32,154 nt of DNA from Verrucomicrobiaceae bacterium (GCA_027486585.1 JAIXOU010000113.1:1-32154), one strand, 5' to 3'. Positions 16,674 through 26,452 are shown, counted from the first letter of the stretch. Notes: generated by a model not told the origin, from the sequence alone. A program made the numbers and translations.

Positions 16674-16973
16674 ATGATTACCATCGATAAACCTACCGCG
16701 CTTCATAATCTCATGACAGTTAAGGAGACTTCAGAGTTATTGCGCATTCCCATCCCCACGGTGTATTATCACATCAGAAAAGGAAGCATTCCAACCATTC
16801 GAATTGGCGGCCGGTGGCGCATTCTCAGAGATCGGTTGAATTCCGAATTCTTGAAAATCATTCCCGAGGATCATTTTGAGGTCAAACAGACAGACGATGA
16901 GAATGCATTCATCAATGCGATGGCTGACAAAGTTATCCAAGCCTTAAAATTTAAGGCCTTGCATAGTTTTTGA
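16674..16973 (+). CDS. Small excisionase-family / MerR-like helix-turn-helix DNA-binding protein
   Basis: About 99 residues from the ATG at 16674. In-frame alternatives are 16632, 16650 and 16713. The core LMTVKETSELLRIPIPTVYY followed by HIRKGSIPTIRIGGRWRILR is the winged helix-turn-helix of the excisionase family (Xis/AlpA-like; TIGR01764-type). These bind DNA as recombination directionality factors or small transcription regulators. The C-terminal 35 residues are unrelated to the domain. The base composition is more AT-rich than in neighbouring genes, and the gene sits beside apparent gene debris, suggesting an accessory origin. No integrase is present in the window. Confidence 0.75.
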   Translation: MITIDKPTALHNLMTVKETSELLRIPIPTVYYHIRKGSIPTIRIGGRWRILRDRLNSEFLKIIPEDHFEVKQTDDENAFINAMADKVIQALKFKALHSF

Positions 16974-17301
16974 TCAGCCGGAGATCATAAAGCAATAAAG
17001 TCTTTGCTCTCTGAGGGCAAGACTTTCATGGCTTCTCCCTTCTAACGCCTCCGCGTAACAAAGTCTTTATGAAGTCAGCTGGGCGACCACTAAGGGCAGT
17101 ATGTGTGATAACTCAGTTTTATTTTTTGAAGGTTTGACTCAAACAAAGTGGTTAATAGTTGTAAAGTTCGTTTATTGTCATCTGTAAAAGTACTGACAAT
17201 TGACAGGTGGTCATGGTGAAAATAATGATCCAAATTGCCCCCATTCTCCTAAACGCCACTCTAACAGATTCGCCGCAAAAAATACCCAGTAAAGACTAAC
17301 T
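16974..17301. other. AT-rich intergenic region with regulatory elements
   Basis: No gene is seen in these 328 nt. A hairpin built on AAAGTCTT...AAGACTTT (16997-17026, one bulged T) follows the excisionase-type gene and may end its transcript, although it lacks a T-tract. The AAAGTCTTT motif recurs near 17060. The last 130 nt carry a candidate promoter and a dyad that are listed separately. Confidence 0.6.
17174..17228 (+). promoter_or_regulatory. Candidate sigma70-type promoter with overlapping dyad operator
   Basis: TTGACA at 17200-17205 is a consensus -35 box. It is followed after 17 nt by TAATGA (17223-17228) as a weaker -10 box, about 75 nt before the response-regulator start. The dyad ATTGTCA-N13-TGACAAT (17174-17180 and 17194-17200) touches the -35 box, a geometry suited to a regulator that affects polymerase binding. 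This is pattern-based only. Confidence 0.4.
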
Positions 17302-17991
17302 ATGAATTTAATTCGAAATTCGGCATCTAAGCCCAGCCAGAATTCCCCGCGACTGACCGCGTTAGTTGAAGACGATCCTGTTTACCGTGCTTACATGACA
17401 AGCTTGATCAATTCAGCACCCAATGTGGAGCTGGTTCATGCTTGGGATAGTGCTGAGGCCATGCTTGCCGATACGAGTTTTCTTCTGGTTGAGCTTCTCT
17501 TTATTGACCTGGAGCTACCAGGCATGTCTGGACTGGAATTGATCTCACGCTTGAACAAGCTGAAAGATCCTCCGAGTTGTGTGGTGCTTACCTCTTCGCT
17601 TAAACCTGATGACATTATGTCGGCCATCCGTGGTGGTGCATCAGGCTATCTAGTGAAGAGTTCGGACCCGCAAACTTTCTTGGAGAGCCTTAAGCAGGTG
17701 ATGCTGGACGGTGTCACCCTGAGCCCGCTGATTGCGCGCTTATTGATTGATGAATTCCGTGGTTTACCCGCTCAACCTGTAGGCCGGCAACTGCAACTGG
17801 AAGCGCTCACTCCTCGCGAGCGCCAAGTGTTAGAGAGTATGGCCAAATATGGAAGCGCCAAGGGCATGGGGGAGGCACTGGGCCTCAGTCATGAAACCGT
17901 GCGTGTTCACATGAAAAAAATCTACCAGAAGCTACACGTGAAGTCGAAGTCCGAAGCACTGGCGGTGCTTGCGCAGGAAAGCCAAAAGTGA
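17302..17991 (+). CDS. NarL/FixJ-type response regulator (RR1)
   Basis: A 229-residue two-domain regulator. The receiver has acidic residues EDD (23-25), a phospho-acceptor Asp69 in FIDLELPG and Lys119 in GYLVKSS. The C-terminal LuxR-type helix-turn-helix spans about 169-225 (LTPRERQVLESMAKYG, LSHETVRVHMKKIYQKLHVK). It is closely related to the regulator at 25769-26452: both share LSPLxARxLxxEFR after the receiver and near-identical recognition helices. It converges on the hybrid kinase gene with a single base between the stop codons. It is therefore a likely output of that kinase, as inferred from context. Confidence 0.93.
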   Translation: MNLIRNSASKPSQNSPRLTALVEDDPVYRAYMTSLINSAPNVELVHAWDSAEAMLADTSFLLVELLFIDLELPGMSGLELISRLNKLKDPPSCVVLTSSLKPDDIMSAIRGGASGYLVKSSDPQTFLESLKQVMLDGVTLSPLIARLLIDEFRGLPAQPVGRQLQLEALTPRERQVLESMAKYGSAKGMGEALGLSHETVRVHMKKIYQKLHVKSKSEALAVLAQESQK

Positions 17992-17992
17992 C

Positions 17993-20900
17993 TCACCCTG
18001 CAGCCATGCTTCGCTTAAGCTGCGTCACGGAATGTTGAAGATGATGACTAAATTCTTCAAGCATTCTTTGAGGAACACACTTGTCCTTCAGGATGGAGGT
18101 CTCCACTGCCACGCTGGAGTCAACGAGTGCACGTAAGCCAAAAATGGAGCTGGCTCCGCGTAAGGCATGCACTTCCTTGCGTGCCGCGTCTGTCTGATCG
18201 CTCTTCAGCGCGGTTATGAGCCGTAAATGCCTTGCAGGTGCCTCCTCTAGCCAGATGTCTGCCAGAGCACGGGCTTCCGCCGCGCCGATCTGTTTTGTCA
18301 GCATGGCCAGAGGATCTTCCACGGGCGTCGTCGTCTTTCCGACACTCGCATCCTCTGTGTCTGACTTCTTTGCGATTTCCGCCAGCAGACGCTCGAGCAT
18401 TTGGGCACCAAAGGGCTTGGAGAGATGCTCGTCCATGCCTGAGGCCAAACAGCGCTCCCTTGCTTCAGGCAGTGCGCTAGCTGTCATCGCGAATATTTTG
18501 CAGCGTTTCCGCCCTTGTTGCTTGCCATAACGCTTCTCCCACTGCCGTATTTTTATTGTGGCCATATGACCATCCATGACTGGCATCTGGCAGTCCATCA
18601 GCACGGCGTCAAAAGATTGCTTTTTGAAAGCAGCCACGGCCTCCTTGCCATTCTCGGCCACCACCACTTTGCAGCCGAGTTCATCCAGCAGTAGGCAGGC
18701 TAAGCGCGCATTGATGCGGTTGTCCTCGGCGACAAGCACATTGAGGCCCAGTGACAGCCGGCGGGGTGAGTCTGTGGTATCTTCTGCAAGTGCCGTATTG
18801 AGCCAGACCGCCTGTCTCAGGGCGCGGCGGTGTAGGGGTAGCGTGACCGTTGGTCTCTCCGCAAGGGGAATGCCCTCGGCATGGACTCCTGATCCGATCA
18901 GAACGACCTGTTTTAAATCCCAGGGTGCCTCTTTGGATTCCGGCGCGTCCATTTTCCCTATCAAGGGTATCCAAGAAGAATCAGCGACCAGCACATCATT
19001 GGGCGCACGGCTTTTGGCCAGAAATTTGGCAACTTGCGGACGCTTCAATTCTTGGAAACTTATGCCAGGAGCAGCTAGTGCGGTGCGGATGCTTTCCCTC
19101 ATGCGTGGGGAACCGTGAGCGATCCAGACCTGTTGCTGCGTTGATGGCCGTCTTGGCTGCTGATCAGGCGCGGCCCGCAGAGGCACGCAGAACCAGAACT
19201 GCGAGCCATGTCCGGCCGTACTCTCGACTCCAATGGTCCCGCCCATGGCGTGCGCCAGTTTTTTGCAAATGGCTAGTCCAAGACCCGTGCCGCCAAAGCG
19301 GCGTGACTGGGAGCTGTCCACTTGACTGAAAGGCTGGAACAAGCGGTCATGCGCTGCTTCTGGCAGGCCGATGCCTGTGTCTTCGACTCGAAACTCGATT
19401 TCCTCGTCCACCACGGACACGCGCAGAGTGACATATCCCTTGTCTGTAAATTTGACCGCGTTGCCAACTAAATTGAGCAAAACCTGGCGCAGGCGTCCCG
19501 CGTCTCCTTGGATCACCTCCGGCAGTTCGGGCGCAAGGATGACGGTCAGTTCCAGCCCTTTTGAGGAGGCTTCGTGGTGGAGCAGATCCGCCACGCCTTC
19601 GATCACTTCGTCCAGTGCCACCGACTGCTCGCACAGCTCGATCTGGCCAGCCTCGATCTTTGCAAAGTTGAGGATGTCATCAATGATATTGATCAGCGCA
19701 CTGCCGCTCTGAAGAACGGCATCTACCATCTCTGTCTGTCGTGCATCTAGGCGACTCATCTTCAGAAGTCCTGTCATGCCGATAACTCCGTTCATTGGAG
19801 TGCGGATTTCATGGCTCATCATCGCCAAGAAATCACTCTTGGCACTATTAGCGGCCTCCGCTTTATCACGTGCAGCACGCAGCTCTGCCTCGATCTGGAT
19901 GCGGCGTTCATTTTCGCGCCTAGCCACGATCATGCTATTCACAGCAGCTAGGAATGGATCCAGCTCGCGGAGTCCGTTGTTGTCATATCCATCGGGACAG
20001 TTGGCCAGACCGATGAGCCCCACCATTTCCAACCCGTTATACACTGGCAGGCCTAAGTAGGAGTGAATCGGGGGATGCCCGGCTGGGAGTTCGTGGCGTC
20101 GCCGATCGTTTGCGGCAGCATTGGCGATCACCACATCCCTCGTCACCAGGGCTTGTCCAAAAAGCGAGTTCAGATTGCGAAACTCAAGTCCTTGTAACGC
20201 TGTTGGCTGCATTTTTTCCCGAGTTTCGTCACTCCATGCGGTCTCTGTGATGGAATAAGAGCGGAGAAAAGGCTGGCCCTGCGGGTCCATTAAAACTTCG
20301 GCGATAAAGCCAAAGCCACTGTGGGTGTGCCGCACGACGACGTCTAGCAGCTCGCTAAATACAGGTCCCACTTCTGTGGTGCCAATGAAGTGTTCCTGTG
20401 CTGCGCGGATGCCATTGAGCAGTTCTCCACGCCGTTTTGATGCCTCTTCGGACTGTTTGCGGATGTGGATGTCCATCTGCGTGCCGATCATTCGCTCAGG
20501 TTTGTCGTCCTTGGTGCGGGAGACGATGCGTCCCACGTCCTGTACCCACTTCCACGAGCCATCTTTGCAGCGCAGGCGATGCTCGCAGATGTAGTCGGGC
20601 GTTTCGCCACTGAGGCACTTGTTCATCGCTTCCATCACGAATGGGAGGTCGTCTGGATGAACATGTGAGGCCCAGCTATCCACGTGCTGCGGCCAATCAC
20701 CTGGCTCGTATCCGAGCATTTGCTGCAAGCGATCGGTGTAGAGAACATGGCCGCTGATGATGTTCCAGTCCCAGACTCCCAGGCCGTTGTTTTGCAGAGC
20801 AAAGTGCCAGCGTTCTTCGGTTTTCTGCAAAGTATGCTGGGCCTCCACCAGCTCCGTGATGTCCAGCACCGTGCCGAGGATCTCGCGCACTTTACCGCTT

Positions 20901-22951
20901 GCGTCCTGGCTCGCTTCCGCGCTGCTGCGGAGGTGGCGCATCTCACCGCTCGGGCGGGTGATGCGGTAAGTGATCGTCATTGGTTCTCCGGTTTTCCCCA
21001 CGGAGTCAATGAATTGCATCACTTTATCAAGGTCCTCTGGGTGGATGGCGTGGCGGCATAATTCCATGTTCGCCTCTACATTGCCGGGCTCGTAGCCATA
21101 GATGCGGTATTTCTCATCGGACCAATGCAAGGATCCGGTCGCTAGATCTAGGCTCCAGTTGCCAAGATGCGAAATGCGCTGAGCCTGCTTGTAGGCGTCC
21201 TCAGTTTGGACTTTGTCCGTTACATCCTGCATCGTGCCAACCAGGCGGCAGGGCACATTGTCTGCATCTAGCTCGGCTGTCGCCAGAGTGTGCACGTGGC
21301 GGATCTCACCGCTCGGTCTTGTCACACGATAGCTCACCTCCTGGCTCTCTGCGGTCTGGGCCACTGATTCCAATACCTTTAAAAAGCGCGGCAGATCCTC
21401 CGCAATCACGCAGGACCTCACGTGTTCCAGCGTTGGTTCAAAGCTCTGTGGCGCAAAGCCGTAGATACGGTATTTCTCATCCGACCAAGAGAGGGCGTTG
21501 GTGCGCAGATCCCATTCCCAAGTGCCAAGGTGGGCTAGCCGCTGGCCTTCGTTCATGGCGCGTTCGCTTTTGCGCAGTTCCTCTTCCGCCTCCAGGCGCT
21601 TGAGCATGAGACCCAGCTGGCGTCCGATGTAATTGAGCGCCCCAAGAAGATCCGGATCAGGAGTATCCAGCTGAAAGCTCATAAACTCCAGCACGCCACG
21701 AACCTGGCCGTCCACATGCACTGGCAGGGCCGCCGCGGCCGCGATTCCGCACTCAGTGGCGGCGGCACGGCGGGGGCAGTTGTCGTCCTTAGTTAGATCG
21801 GTAATCCAATGACTCGTGCGGGTCTCCCAGACTCTGCCGGGCAGCCCCAATCCTAGAGTAAAGCTGAGCTCTTGGGAAGCCTTTATGAACGGCTGCACTT
21901 GTGCCTCATCAGATTGCCATTGATGGGCTATTTCCAGCACCTCCTGACTGCTGCTCGGGACCCACCAGGAAGCAAGGGTTGCGTTCAACTGCTCGGCTAA
22001 AGCCGCAAGCATCTTGGGAATCAAGGCGTCCGATTTCACCCCGCTGGTAATCACCTTGGCTGCTGCTGTCTCCAATTGGCGGCGTATTTCATTACGCTTC
22101 ACGCCTGAAACATCGGCCTGGACCGCCATGAAATGTGTCGTTTTGCCGTGGGCGTCCTTGATTGGCTGAACCTCGATGTTCACCCAATACGAACTACCGT
22201 CCTTCCGGTAGTTCAGGATTTCTGTGTAAAATCCTTCACCAGCAATGAGTTTGTTCCCCATTTCTTCGGCGACTTGCGGGTTCGTAAGGGGGCCTTGTAA
22301 AAACGATCCAGGCTTTAGCCCACACACCTCATGGAGCATCCACCCCGTCATGCGTTCAAAGGCTTCATTGACCCATTCAATGTGGCCGGCATGGTCAGCT
22401 AGGATCACGGCATTATCTGTGCGTTCCGCTACCATTGCCAGTTTGCGCGACTCGGCTTCCTTTTCGATCAGTCTCGATTGGCTGATCTTCAGACGATCGT
22501 TGATCATCTTTAACTCTTTGTTGGCGATGCGGTACACCTGCGTCACCTGGAGTAAATCTTGAGTTGAATCGTGCGGAGCAAAATCAGCAAGAGACATGTT
22601 CAGGCGATCCAGTTCATCTGGGGTCTCCAGCCAAGGAGAGCCCAGAAAAACGTCCATGGCCATCTCTGATAAATGCATCACCTGGCCGCGCATCAGCATT
22701 CCTGTTTCATGATGTTTCAGCAGTAGCAGCTTGCCGTGGTGTCTGCGGATCCACTCCGTACTCAGCACGCCCTTCGGTCTCTCCAGATTGAAGACTTGGT
22801 CAACTCGCGTGCCCACCATGACATCCGTCGCGGTACGCGCTAGCGAAGGACCAACACGTAGAATCTCCATGCTGTCGTCCCATGCAAAAAGAAACGGGAA
22901 AGCTTCTTCTACCTGCAACCACGGCATGTGTGGCATTTTATCGGTGATCAT
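17993..22951 (-). CDS. Large cytosolic hybrid sensor histidine kinase, H-NOX-coupled
   Basis: A 1652-residue kinase without membrane segments. Domains in order (approximate residues): HNOBA-like N-terminus (10-140) and coiled coil; PAS1 (171-290); GAF1 (291-460); PAS2 (471-590) and PAS3 (591-710), which are similar to each other (each has [10 protein letters not shown]); PAS4 (711-840); GAF2 (850-1020); HisKA with His1047 in [10 protein letters not shown]; HATPase with N box, DTGIGL and GGTGLGL; a degenerate receiver (about 1276-1390) lacking the usual acidic motifs; a receiver with Asp1453 ([11 protein letters not shown]); and an Hpt domain with His1595 ([11 protein letters not shown]). Its ATG overlaps the H-NOX stop by 4 nt, so the heme sensor probably docks on the HNOBA region. 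The Hpt end implies phosphorelay to separate regulators, for which the two NarL-type neighbours are candidates. Confidence 0.93.
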   Translation of the reverse strand: MITDKMPHMPWLQVEEAFPFLFAWDDSMEILRVGPSLARTATDVMVGTRVDQVFNLERPKGVLSTEWIRRHHGKLLLLKHHETGMLMRGQVMHLSEMAMDVFLGSPWLETPDELDRLNMSLADFAPHDSTQDLLQVTQVYRIANKELKMINDRLKISQSRLIEKEAESRKLAMVAERTDNAVILADHAGHIEWVNEAFERMTGWMLHEVCGLKPGSFLQGPLTNPQVAEEMGNKLIAGEGFYTEILNYRKDGSSYWVNIEVQPIKDAHGKTTHFMAVQADVSGVKRNEIRRQLETAAAKVITSGVKSDALIPKMLAALAEQLNATLASWWVPSSSQEVLEIAHQWQSDEAQVQPFIKASQELSFTLGLGLPGRVWETRTSHWITDLTKDDNCPRRAAATECGIAAAAALPVHVDGQVRGVLEFMSFQLDTPDPDLLGALNYIGRQLGLMLKRLEAEEELRKSERAMNEGQRLAHLGTWEWDLRTNALSWSDEKYRIYGFAPQSFEPTLEHVRSCVIAEDLPRFLKVLESVAQTAESQEVSYRVTRPSGEIRHVHTLATAELDADNVPCRLVGTMQDVTDKVQTEDAYKQAQRISHLGNWSLDLATGSLHWSDEKYRIYGYEPGNVEANMELCRHAIHPEDLDKVMQFIDSVGKTGEPMTITYRITRPSGEMRHLRSSAEASQDASGKVREILGTVLDITELVEAQHTLQKTEERWHFALQNNGLGVWDWNIISGHVLYTDRLQQMLGYEPGDWPQHVDSWASHVHPDDLPFVMEAMNKCLSGETPDYICEHRLRCKDGSWKWVQDVGRIVSRTKDDKPERMIGTQMDIHIRKQSEEASKRRGELLNGIRAAQEHFIGTTEVGPVFSELLDVVVRHTHSGFGFIAEVLMDPQGQPFLRSYSITETAWSDETREKMQPTALQGLEFRNLNSLFGQALVTRDVVIANAAANDRRRHELPAGHPPIHSYLGLPVYNGLEMVGLIGLANCPDGYDNNGLRELDPFLAAVNSMIVARRENERRIQIEAELRAARDKAEAANSAKSDFLAMMSHEIRTPMNGVIGMTGLLKMSRLDARQTEMVDAVLQSGSALINIIDDILNFAKIEAGQIELCEQSVALDEVIEGVADLLHHEASSKGLELTVILAPELPEVIQGDAGRLRQVLLNLVGNAVKFTDKGYVTLRVSVVDEEIEFRVEDTGIGLPEAAHDRLFQPFSQVDSSQSRRFGGTGLGLAICKKLAHAMGGTIGVESTAGHGSQFWFCVPLRAAPDQQPRRPSTQQQVWIAHGSPRMRESIRTALAAPGISFQELKRPQVAKFLAKSRAPNDVLVADSSWIPLIGKMDAPESKEAPWDLKQVVLIGSGVHAEGIPLAERPTVTLPLHRRALRQAVWLNTALAEDTTDSPRRLSLGLNVLVAEDNRINARLACLLLDELGCKVVVAENGKEAVAAFKKQSFDAVLMDCQMPVMDGHMATIKIRQWEKRYGKQQGRKRCKIFAMTASALPEARERCLASGMDEHLSKPFGAQMLERLLAEIAKKSDTEDASVGKTTTPVEDPLAMLTKQIGAAEARALADIWLEEAPARHLRLITALKSDQTDAARKEVHALRGASSIFGLRALVDSSVAVETSILKDKCVPQRMLEEFSHHLQHSVTQLKRSMAAG

Positions 22952-23508
22952 GCTGTTTTGACTTCGCTCCAGGCAACGTGAAAGACATCGTGATCGGCAC
23001 CTTCATCCACCTTTTCTTCATGCTTAATGCTCACACTGACTTCATACATTTCCCCCAGACCTTCGAGCAGGCCAATCATAAAGGCCGAAAGTCCACGGCG
23101 ATGGCTGTGGTAGTGGAGCCGCAGATCCGTCTCCCTCACTTCAGTACATTCAAACGTCGGCGGCTTGAGTGCTGGAAACATCATCACGACTCGCGTGTGA
23201 AAGTTGGGCAGATTGATCAAGAATTCTCCAAGCGTACGTCCGCCGTTTTTCATCAGATGGCCATAGTTTTTGAGCGCCGTGTCTAGGACCCACCAGCGAC
23301 CGAAGAGCTTAAGAATATCGCCAGCAGGCTGATCAAGCACTTCAGAGGCCGCGCCTACTAGCCTGTACGTTAACTCGTCTGGGTAGGACTCGTTGGAAAT
23401 GAAGATTTCATCTTCGACGCCTGCTTTGGATTTGACCCGCAGCCAAGTTTCTTCGCCGTGATTTGTCACAATCAGATCCATGATTGCGCTGTTGACCATT
23501 CCGTACAT
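22948..23508 (-). CDS. H-NOX heme-nitric oxide/oxygen-binding sensor protein
   Basis: A stand-alone H-NOX domain of 186 residues, the normal family length, starting [13 protein letters not shown]. His104 in NLPNFHTRV matches the proximal heme ligand. Tyr133-x-Ser135-x-Arg137 (YHSHR) is the heme-propionate motif. The position five residues after that Arg, a distal-pocket tyrosine in O2-binding H-NOX, is Ala142 here, which favours selective NO sensing. In other bacteria such proteins inhibit or modulate a co-encoded histidine kinase or cyclase when NO binds. The 4-nt overlap with the kinase and the kinase's HNOBA-like N-terminus support a direct complex. No obvious Shine-Dalgarno sequence is seen. 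Confidence 0.95.
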   Translation of the reverse strand: MYGMVNSAIMDLIVTNHGEETWLRVKSKAGVEDEIFISNESYPDELTYRLVGAASEVLDQPAGDILKLFGRWWVLDTALKNYGHLMKNGGRTLGEFLINLPNFHTRVVMMFPALKPPTFECTEVRETDLRLHYHSHRRGLSAFMIGLLEGLGEMYEVSVSIKHEEKVDEGADHDVFHVAWSEVKTA

Positions 23509-23550
23509 GAGATGAAAAAGGGCTTATTGTTATAGTTGAGCGGTTGAGGC

Positions 23551-23613
23551 TAGGGTTAACCCAAGTTAAATGCCTAACTCCCTGACGGGTAATCATTTTT
23601 TGGGTTAACCCAA
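23551..23613. promoter_or_regulatory. Paired GGGTTAACCC palindromes in the H-NOX / DUF3050 divergent region
   Basis: TAGGGTTAACCCAA (23551-23564) and TTGGGTTAACCCAA (23600-23613, a perfect 14-bp palindrome) lie 49 nt apart centre to centre. They are 43-105 nt upstream of the H-NOX start and on the other side of the divergent DUF3050 gene. Two near-identical symmetric sites in one divergent promoter region strongly suggest a dimeric regulator. Which protein binds them is unknown. The two neighbouring NarL-type regulators are candidates. Confidence 0.55.
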
Positions 23614-23749
23614 TTAGAATATTGTGGTAACAAGCCTTTAATAATAGGCGGCAAACATAAGCTCGGCATTTGTGTTAAGCGTCAGATTGCAATCGATGGC
23701 ACTCGAATTAGGGCCATCTAAGGTGGTCGTGAAAACGTAAAGTGAAAAC

Positions 23750-24565
23750 ATGTCAGAATCATTGAGTAACCAATTCAAAAGCTCGGAGTTATGCGATTTC
23801 CAACACAACTTAGCCAGGTCTATTGCCGCTGACCGCAGGGCTCTGCTAGAGCATCGGCTTTATGGTCAGTTACAAACACTGGAGAACCTCACGGCCTTCA
23901 TGGAGCACCATGCGTTTGCGGTTTGGGATTTCATGTCGCTGCTTAAGGCGCTGCAAGCGCGCCTTACCTGTGTCGATGTGCCATGGCGTCCCGTTGGAAA
24001 TGCCCAAGTGCGTCGGCTGGTCAATGAGATCGTCCTTGGCGAAGAGAGTGACGTCTTGCCTGCCGGTGGTGCCGCGAGTCATTTCGAACTTTATTTGCAG
24101 GCCATGCAGGAGGCAGGTGCTGATACAAGTCAGATGAACCAGTTCATTCAGCAGCTGGAATCTGGTAAAACCGTGGCGGAGTCTCTCGAACAGACCTCAG
24201 TATCGCCTGCGGTGGCGGCCTTTGTTCGGCAAACGTTTGAAGTCATTGAACGTGGACGTCCGCATGAAATTGCGGCTGCCTTCACCTATGGGCGTGAGGA
24301 TTTGATTCCCGAAATGTTCACCCAGCTCGTGCATGGCCTGGATCGACAATTTCCCGGTAAGGTCGCCACCTTGCGCTACTACCTGGAGCGCCACATCGCG
24401 TTAGACGGCGACGAACACGGAGAGATGGGCAGGCAAATGGTGGCGCTGCTTTGTGATGGCGACGCCTGCCGCGAGCAGGAGGCTACGCAGGCTGCTGTGG
24501 ATGCCCTGAGGTCGCGAATTAGGCTCTGGGATGGCATTGCGCAGGCCATGGAGACAGCGAAGTAA
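23750..24565 (+). CDS. DUF3050 family heme-oxygenase-like protein
   Basis: A 271-residue protein matching the DUF3050 pattern: LENLTAFMEHHAFAVWDFMS, NEIVLGEESD (92-101), SHFELYLQAM (110-119), AAAFTYGREDLIPEMF and YYLERHIALDGDEHG. The family is assigned to the heme-oxygenase-like fold. His215-x3-Asp219-x3-His223, together with Glu/His residues in the earlier helices (Glu52, Glu98/99, His111), resembles ligand sets of heme-oxygenase-like diiron oxidases. Metal-dependent oxidation is therefore a reasonable but unproven guess. It is divergent from H-NOX, sharing the palindrome-bearing region, and converges with the HExxH gene. GTGAAAAC is repeated just before the ATG. Confidence 0.85.
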   Translation: MSESLSNQFKSSELCDFQHNLARSIAADRRALLEHRLYGQLQTLENLTAFMEHHAFAVWDFMSLLKALQARLTCVDVPWRPVGNAQVRRLVNEIVLGEESDVLPAGGAASHFELYLQAMQEAGADTSQMNQFIQQLESGKTVAESLEQTSVSPAVAAFVRQTFEVIERGRPHEIAAAFTYGREDLIPEMFTQLVHGLDRQFPGKVATLRYYLERHIALDGDEHGEMGRQMVALLCDGDACREQEATQAAVDALRSRIRLWDGIAQAMETAK

Positions 24566-24627
24566 CGGATGCTCTGTTTGAAGAAGGATCCGTTTAAGGC
24601 CGCATCTCTTAGCTGATCACGCCGACT

Positions 24628-25656
24628 TTAGTTAGAAGAAAGTGAATCAAGCAAGGTTTGCCCATAGCGAGTAGGCTTCATGAACTCTTTTAATACGGCT
24701 AGGCCAGCCTCAAACTGAGTGTTAAACTCTTGCAGTGCGTCACCGAGATTCAGCTCTGGAAACTGAGCATGCAGCCGCGCATGGACCCGCTTGTTGCGTG
24801 AGAGTACAAAGGTGGCATGCAGCACCTGAAACATCGGACGCGGATCGGGTCGGATGGGCGAGCGATTGATTTCATTGGGATTCTGCAACAAAGGATCAAA
24901 AGCCATCAGGGCATTCAGATGCAAATGGGAGCACTCATGCACCAGGTGCTCCAGGAACCAAGCCAAGGCATTTTCATGACCTGGGGCTTTTAGCCAGATG
25001 GCTCCAAAGGCTTTTGGCGTGCTCAAGCCTTCAATGCCGCGTCCGTCGAACAGTTTGACGATCCCAACATGAGTTTGAATTTCAGCGTGCATTTCCTCAT
25101 CCACTTGTCGGATGAGATCCAGTGCTTGGATCAAAGCTTCTTGATAAGGACTCAGATCCTCTTCCAGAAGCGGAAAAACCTCCAAGCCTGCCACTCCCGC
25201 GACCTGAGTGTTTCTGATTTCTCGGAGCAGGGGAGCCTCCCAGTCTTGTGTCGCCACAGATTCTAAAAGGCAGCCGTCAGAATACCACTGTTCCGGCTTG
25301 TCATGGATCCATGCTTGGAGAGTGTCATAGACTCCATAGCCATCTTCATGGGTCATGGCATCCATCAAAGCTGCGAGACGTGCCACCATGCGTGGAGACA
25401 GCCGCCTTTCCAGATCCAGTTGCTCGACACGTTTCAACAATCCGAGAAGGTCTCGACCCACTCCTTCGGCAGCGGCCGCAAGCGCCATTGTTGACTGCGT
25501 TTGCCAGAACCGCCGCCAAATCTTGGCCAAGGCAGCCGCCACACTGGCAGAGGGCTCCCATGTAAACCAATGATCACCCAGTCCCGCAGCGGACATGGAT
25601 GGATCACCAGGTGCGGAAATCATCGAAACAGGAGGGTAGCTGGAAACCATGCTCAT
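24628..25656 (-). CDS. HExxH-motif protein, probable aKG-HExxH-type peptide beta-hydroxylase family
   Basis: A 342-residue cytoplasmic protein. The segment EHLVHECSHLHLNAL contains HExxH (240-244), followed by SPIRPDPRPMFQVLH (266-280) with a conserved-looking His280 and a helical C-terminus. This layout (HExxH, then a Pro/Arg-rich DPRP block, then a histidine) matches the mod_HExxH family (TIGR04267), now regarded as alpha-ketoglutarate-dependent peptide beta-hydroxylases in some RiPP pathways. It is not a standard metalloprotease layout. No precursor peptide or other RiPP enzyme is evident nearby. It lies 112 nt downstream of a NarL-type regulator gene on the same strand and may share its transcript. 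Confidence 0.72.
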   Translation of the reverse strand: MSMVSSYPPVSMISAPGDPSMSAAGLGDHWFTWEPSASVAAALAKIWRRFWQTQSTMALAAAAEGVGRDLLGLLKRVEQLDLERRLSPRMVARLAALMDAMTHEDGYGVYDTLQAWIHDKPEQWYSDGCLLESVATQDWEAPLLREIRNTQVAGVAGLEVFPLLEEDLSPYQEALIQALDLIRQVDEEMHAEIQTHVGIVKLFDGRGIEGLSTPKAFGAIWLKAPGHENALAWFLEHLVHECSHLHLNALMAFDPLLQNPNEINRSPIRPDPRPMFQVLHATFVLSRNKRVHARLHAQFPELNLGDALQEFNTQFEAGLAVLKEFMKPTRYGQTLLDSLSSN

Positions 25657-25768
25657 CGCTTAAATCTAGAATGGGGGCGTTTATTTTTGGCCTGGCTTGC
25701 AATCAGTCTGATGGAAGCGCAGGTCTAGCGAGCATCGTTGGGGGAGTGTGTCTTTCGGCTTGACCGAT

Positions 25769-26452
25769 TCAGACCACCGCATGGGTGCTTTGACCACCTT
25801 CTTTGACAAAGCGGCCCACTGCACCCTCACGTGAATTAACGTGCAGTTTCTGGTAGATTTTTTTCAAGTGGGCCCTCACCGTTTCGTAGCTCAGCGCGAG
25901 ATCATGGCCGATTTCTTTGGGGGTCTTTCCAGACGCTTGGTTTTGGAGGATTTCCAATTCCCGTTTGGTCAAGACTTTGAGGCTCGGTTTCTTCACATCA
26001 ACGGATGAGACATTGCGGAACTCCTCCATCAAAAAACGTGCGACTAGTGGACTGAGCGCTGATCCATCGTTAGCGACAGCGCGAATGCCCTCCAGCAGTT
26101 CATTCGGGGTGGCGTCTTTCATCAAGTAGCCTGAGGCTCCTTGGCGCAGACAATCGTGCATGTCCTGGGGATCACACGAAGCTGTGAGAACGACGCAGGT
26201 AAGATAAGGCCTAAACAGTTTCAATCGGCGTATCAGGGATGCCCCACTTTCCTTTGGCAGATCCAGGTCTACCAGCATGATATCGGCAGGGACCTCTCTT
26301 CCTTCATTCCAAAATTCTTCTGCACTGCCCCAATGCCCGACAAGTTCCAGTTCCTCTTGCCGACTGATCATCTCAACAAGCAGCATTCGGGTGAATCGTT
26401 CATCCTCGATAACACCGATTTTAACGATTTTTTTGGGTAGTTCTTCTGTCAT
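25769..26452 (-). CDS. NarL/FixJ-type response regulator (RR2)
   Basis: A 227-residue regulator. The receiver has Glu16-Asp17, phospho-acceptor Asp62 (MLVDLDLPKESG) and Lys112 (GYLMKDA). The LuxR-type helix-turn-helix is in the last 65 residues (LTKRELEILQNQASGKTPKE, LSYETVRAHLKKIYQKLHVN). It is a clear paralogue of RR1, sharing the linker LSPLVARFLMEEFR. The gene follows the zinc-motif protein after 32 nt and precedes the HExxH gene, so it may be the middle gene of a three-gene operon. It is a second candidate acceptor for the H-NOX kinase phosphorelay. Confidence 0.93.
   Translation of the reverse strand: MTEELPKKIVKIGVIEDERFTRMLLVEMISRQEELELVGHWGSAEEFWNEGREVPADIMLVDLDLPKESGASLIRRLKLFRPYLTCVVLTASCDPQDMHDCLRQGASGYLMKDATPNELLEGIRAVANDGSALSPLVARFLMEEFRNVSSVDVKKPSLKVLTKRELEILQNQASGKTPKEIGHDLALSYETVRAHLKKIYQKLHVNSREGAVGRFVKEGGQSTHAVV

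Noticed and set aside
24628..25656. HExxH protein considered as an ordinary zinc metalloprotease
   Set aside because: There is no signal peptide or typical third zinc ligand context. The DPRP-x-x-x-x-x-H block after HExxH fits the peptide-hydroxylase type better. Kept as moderate confidence.
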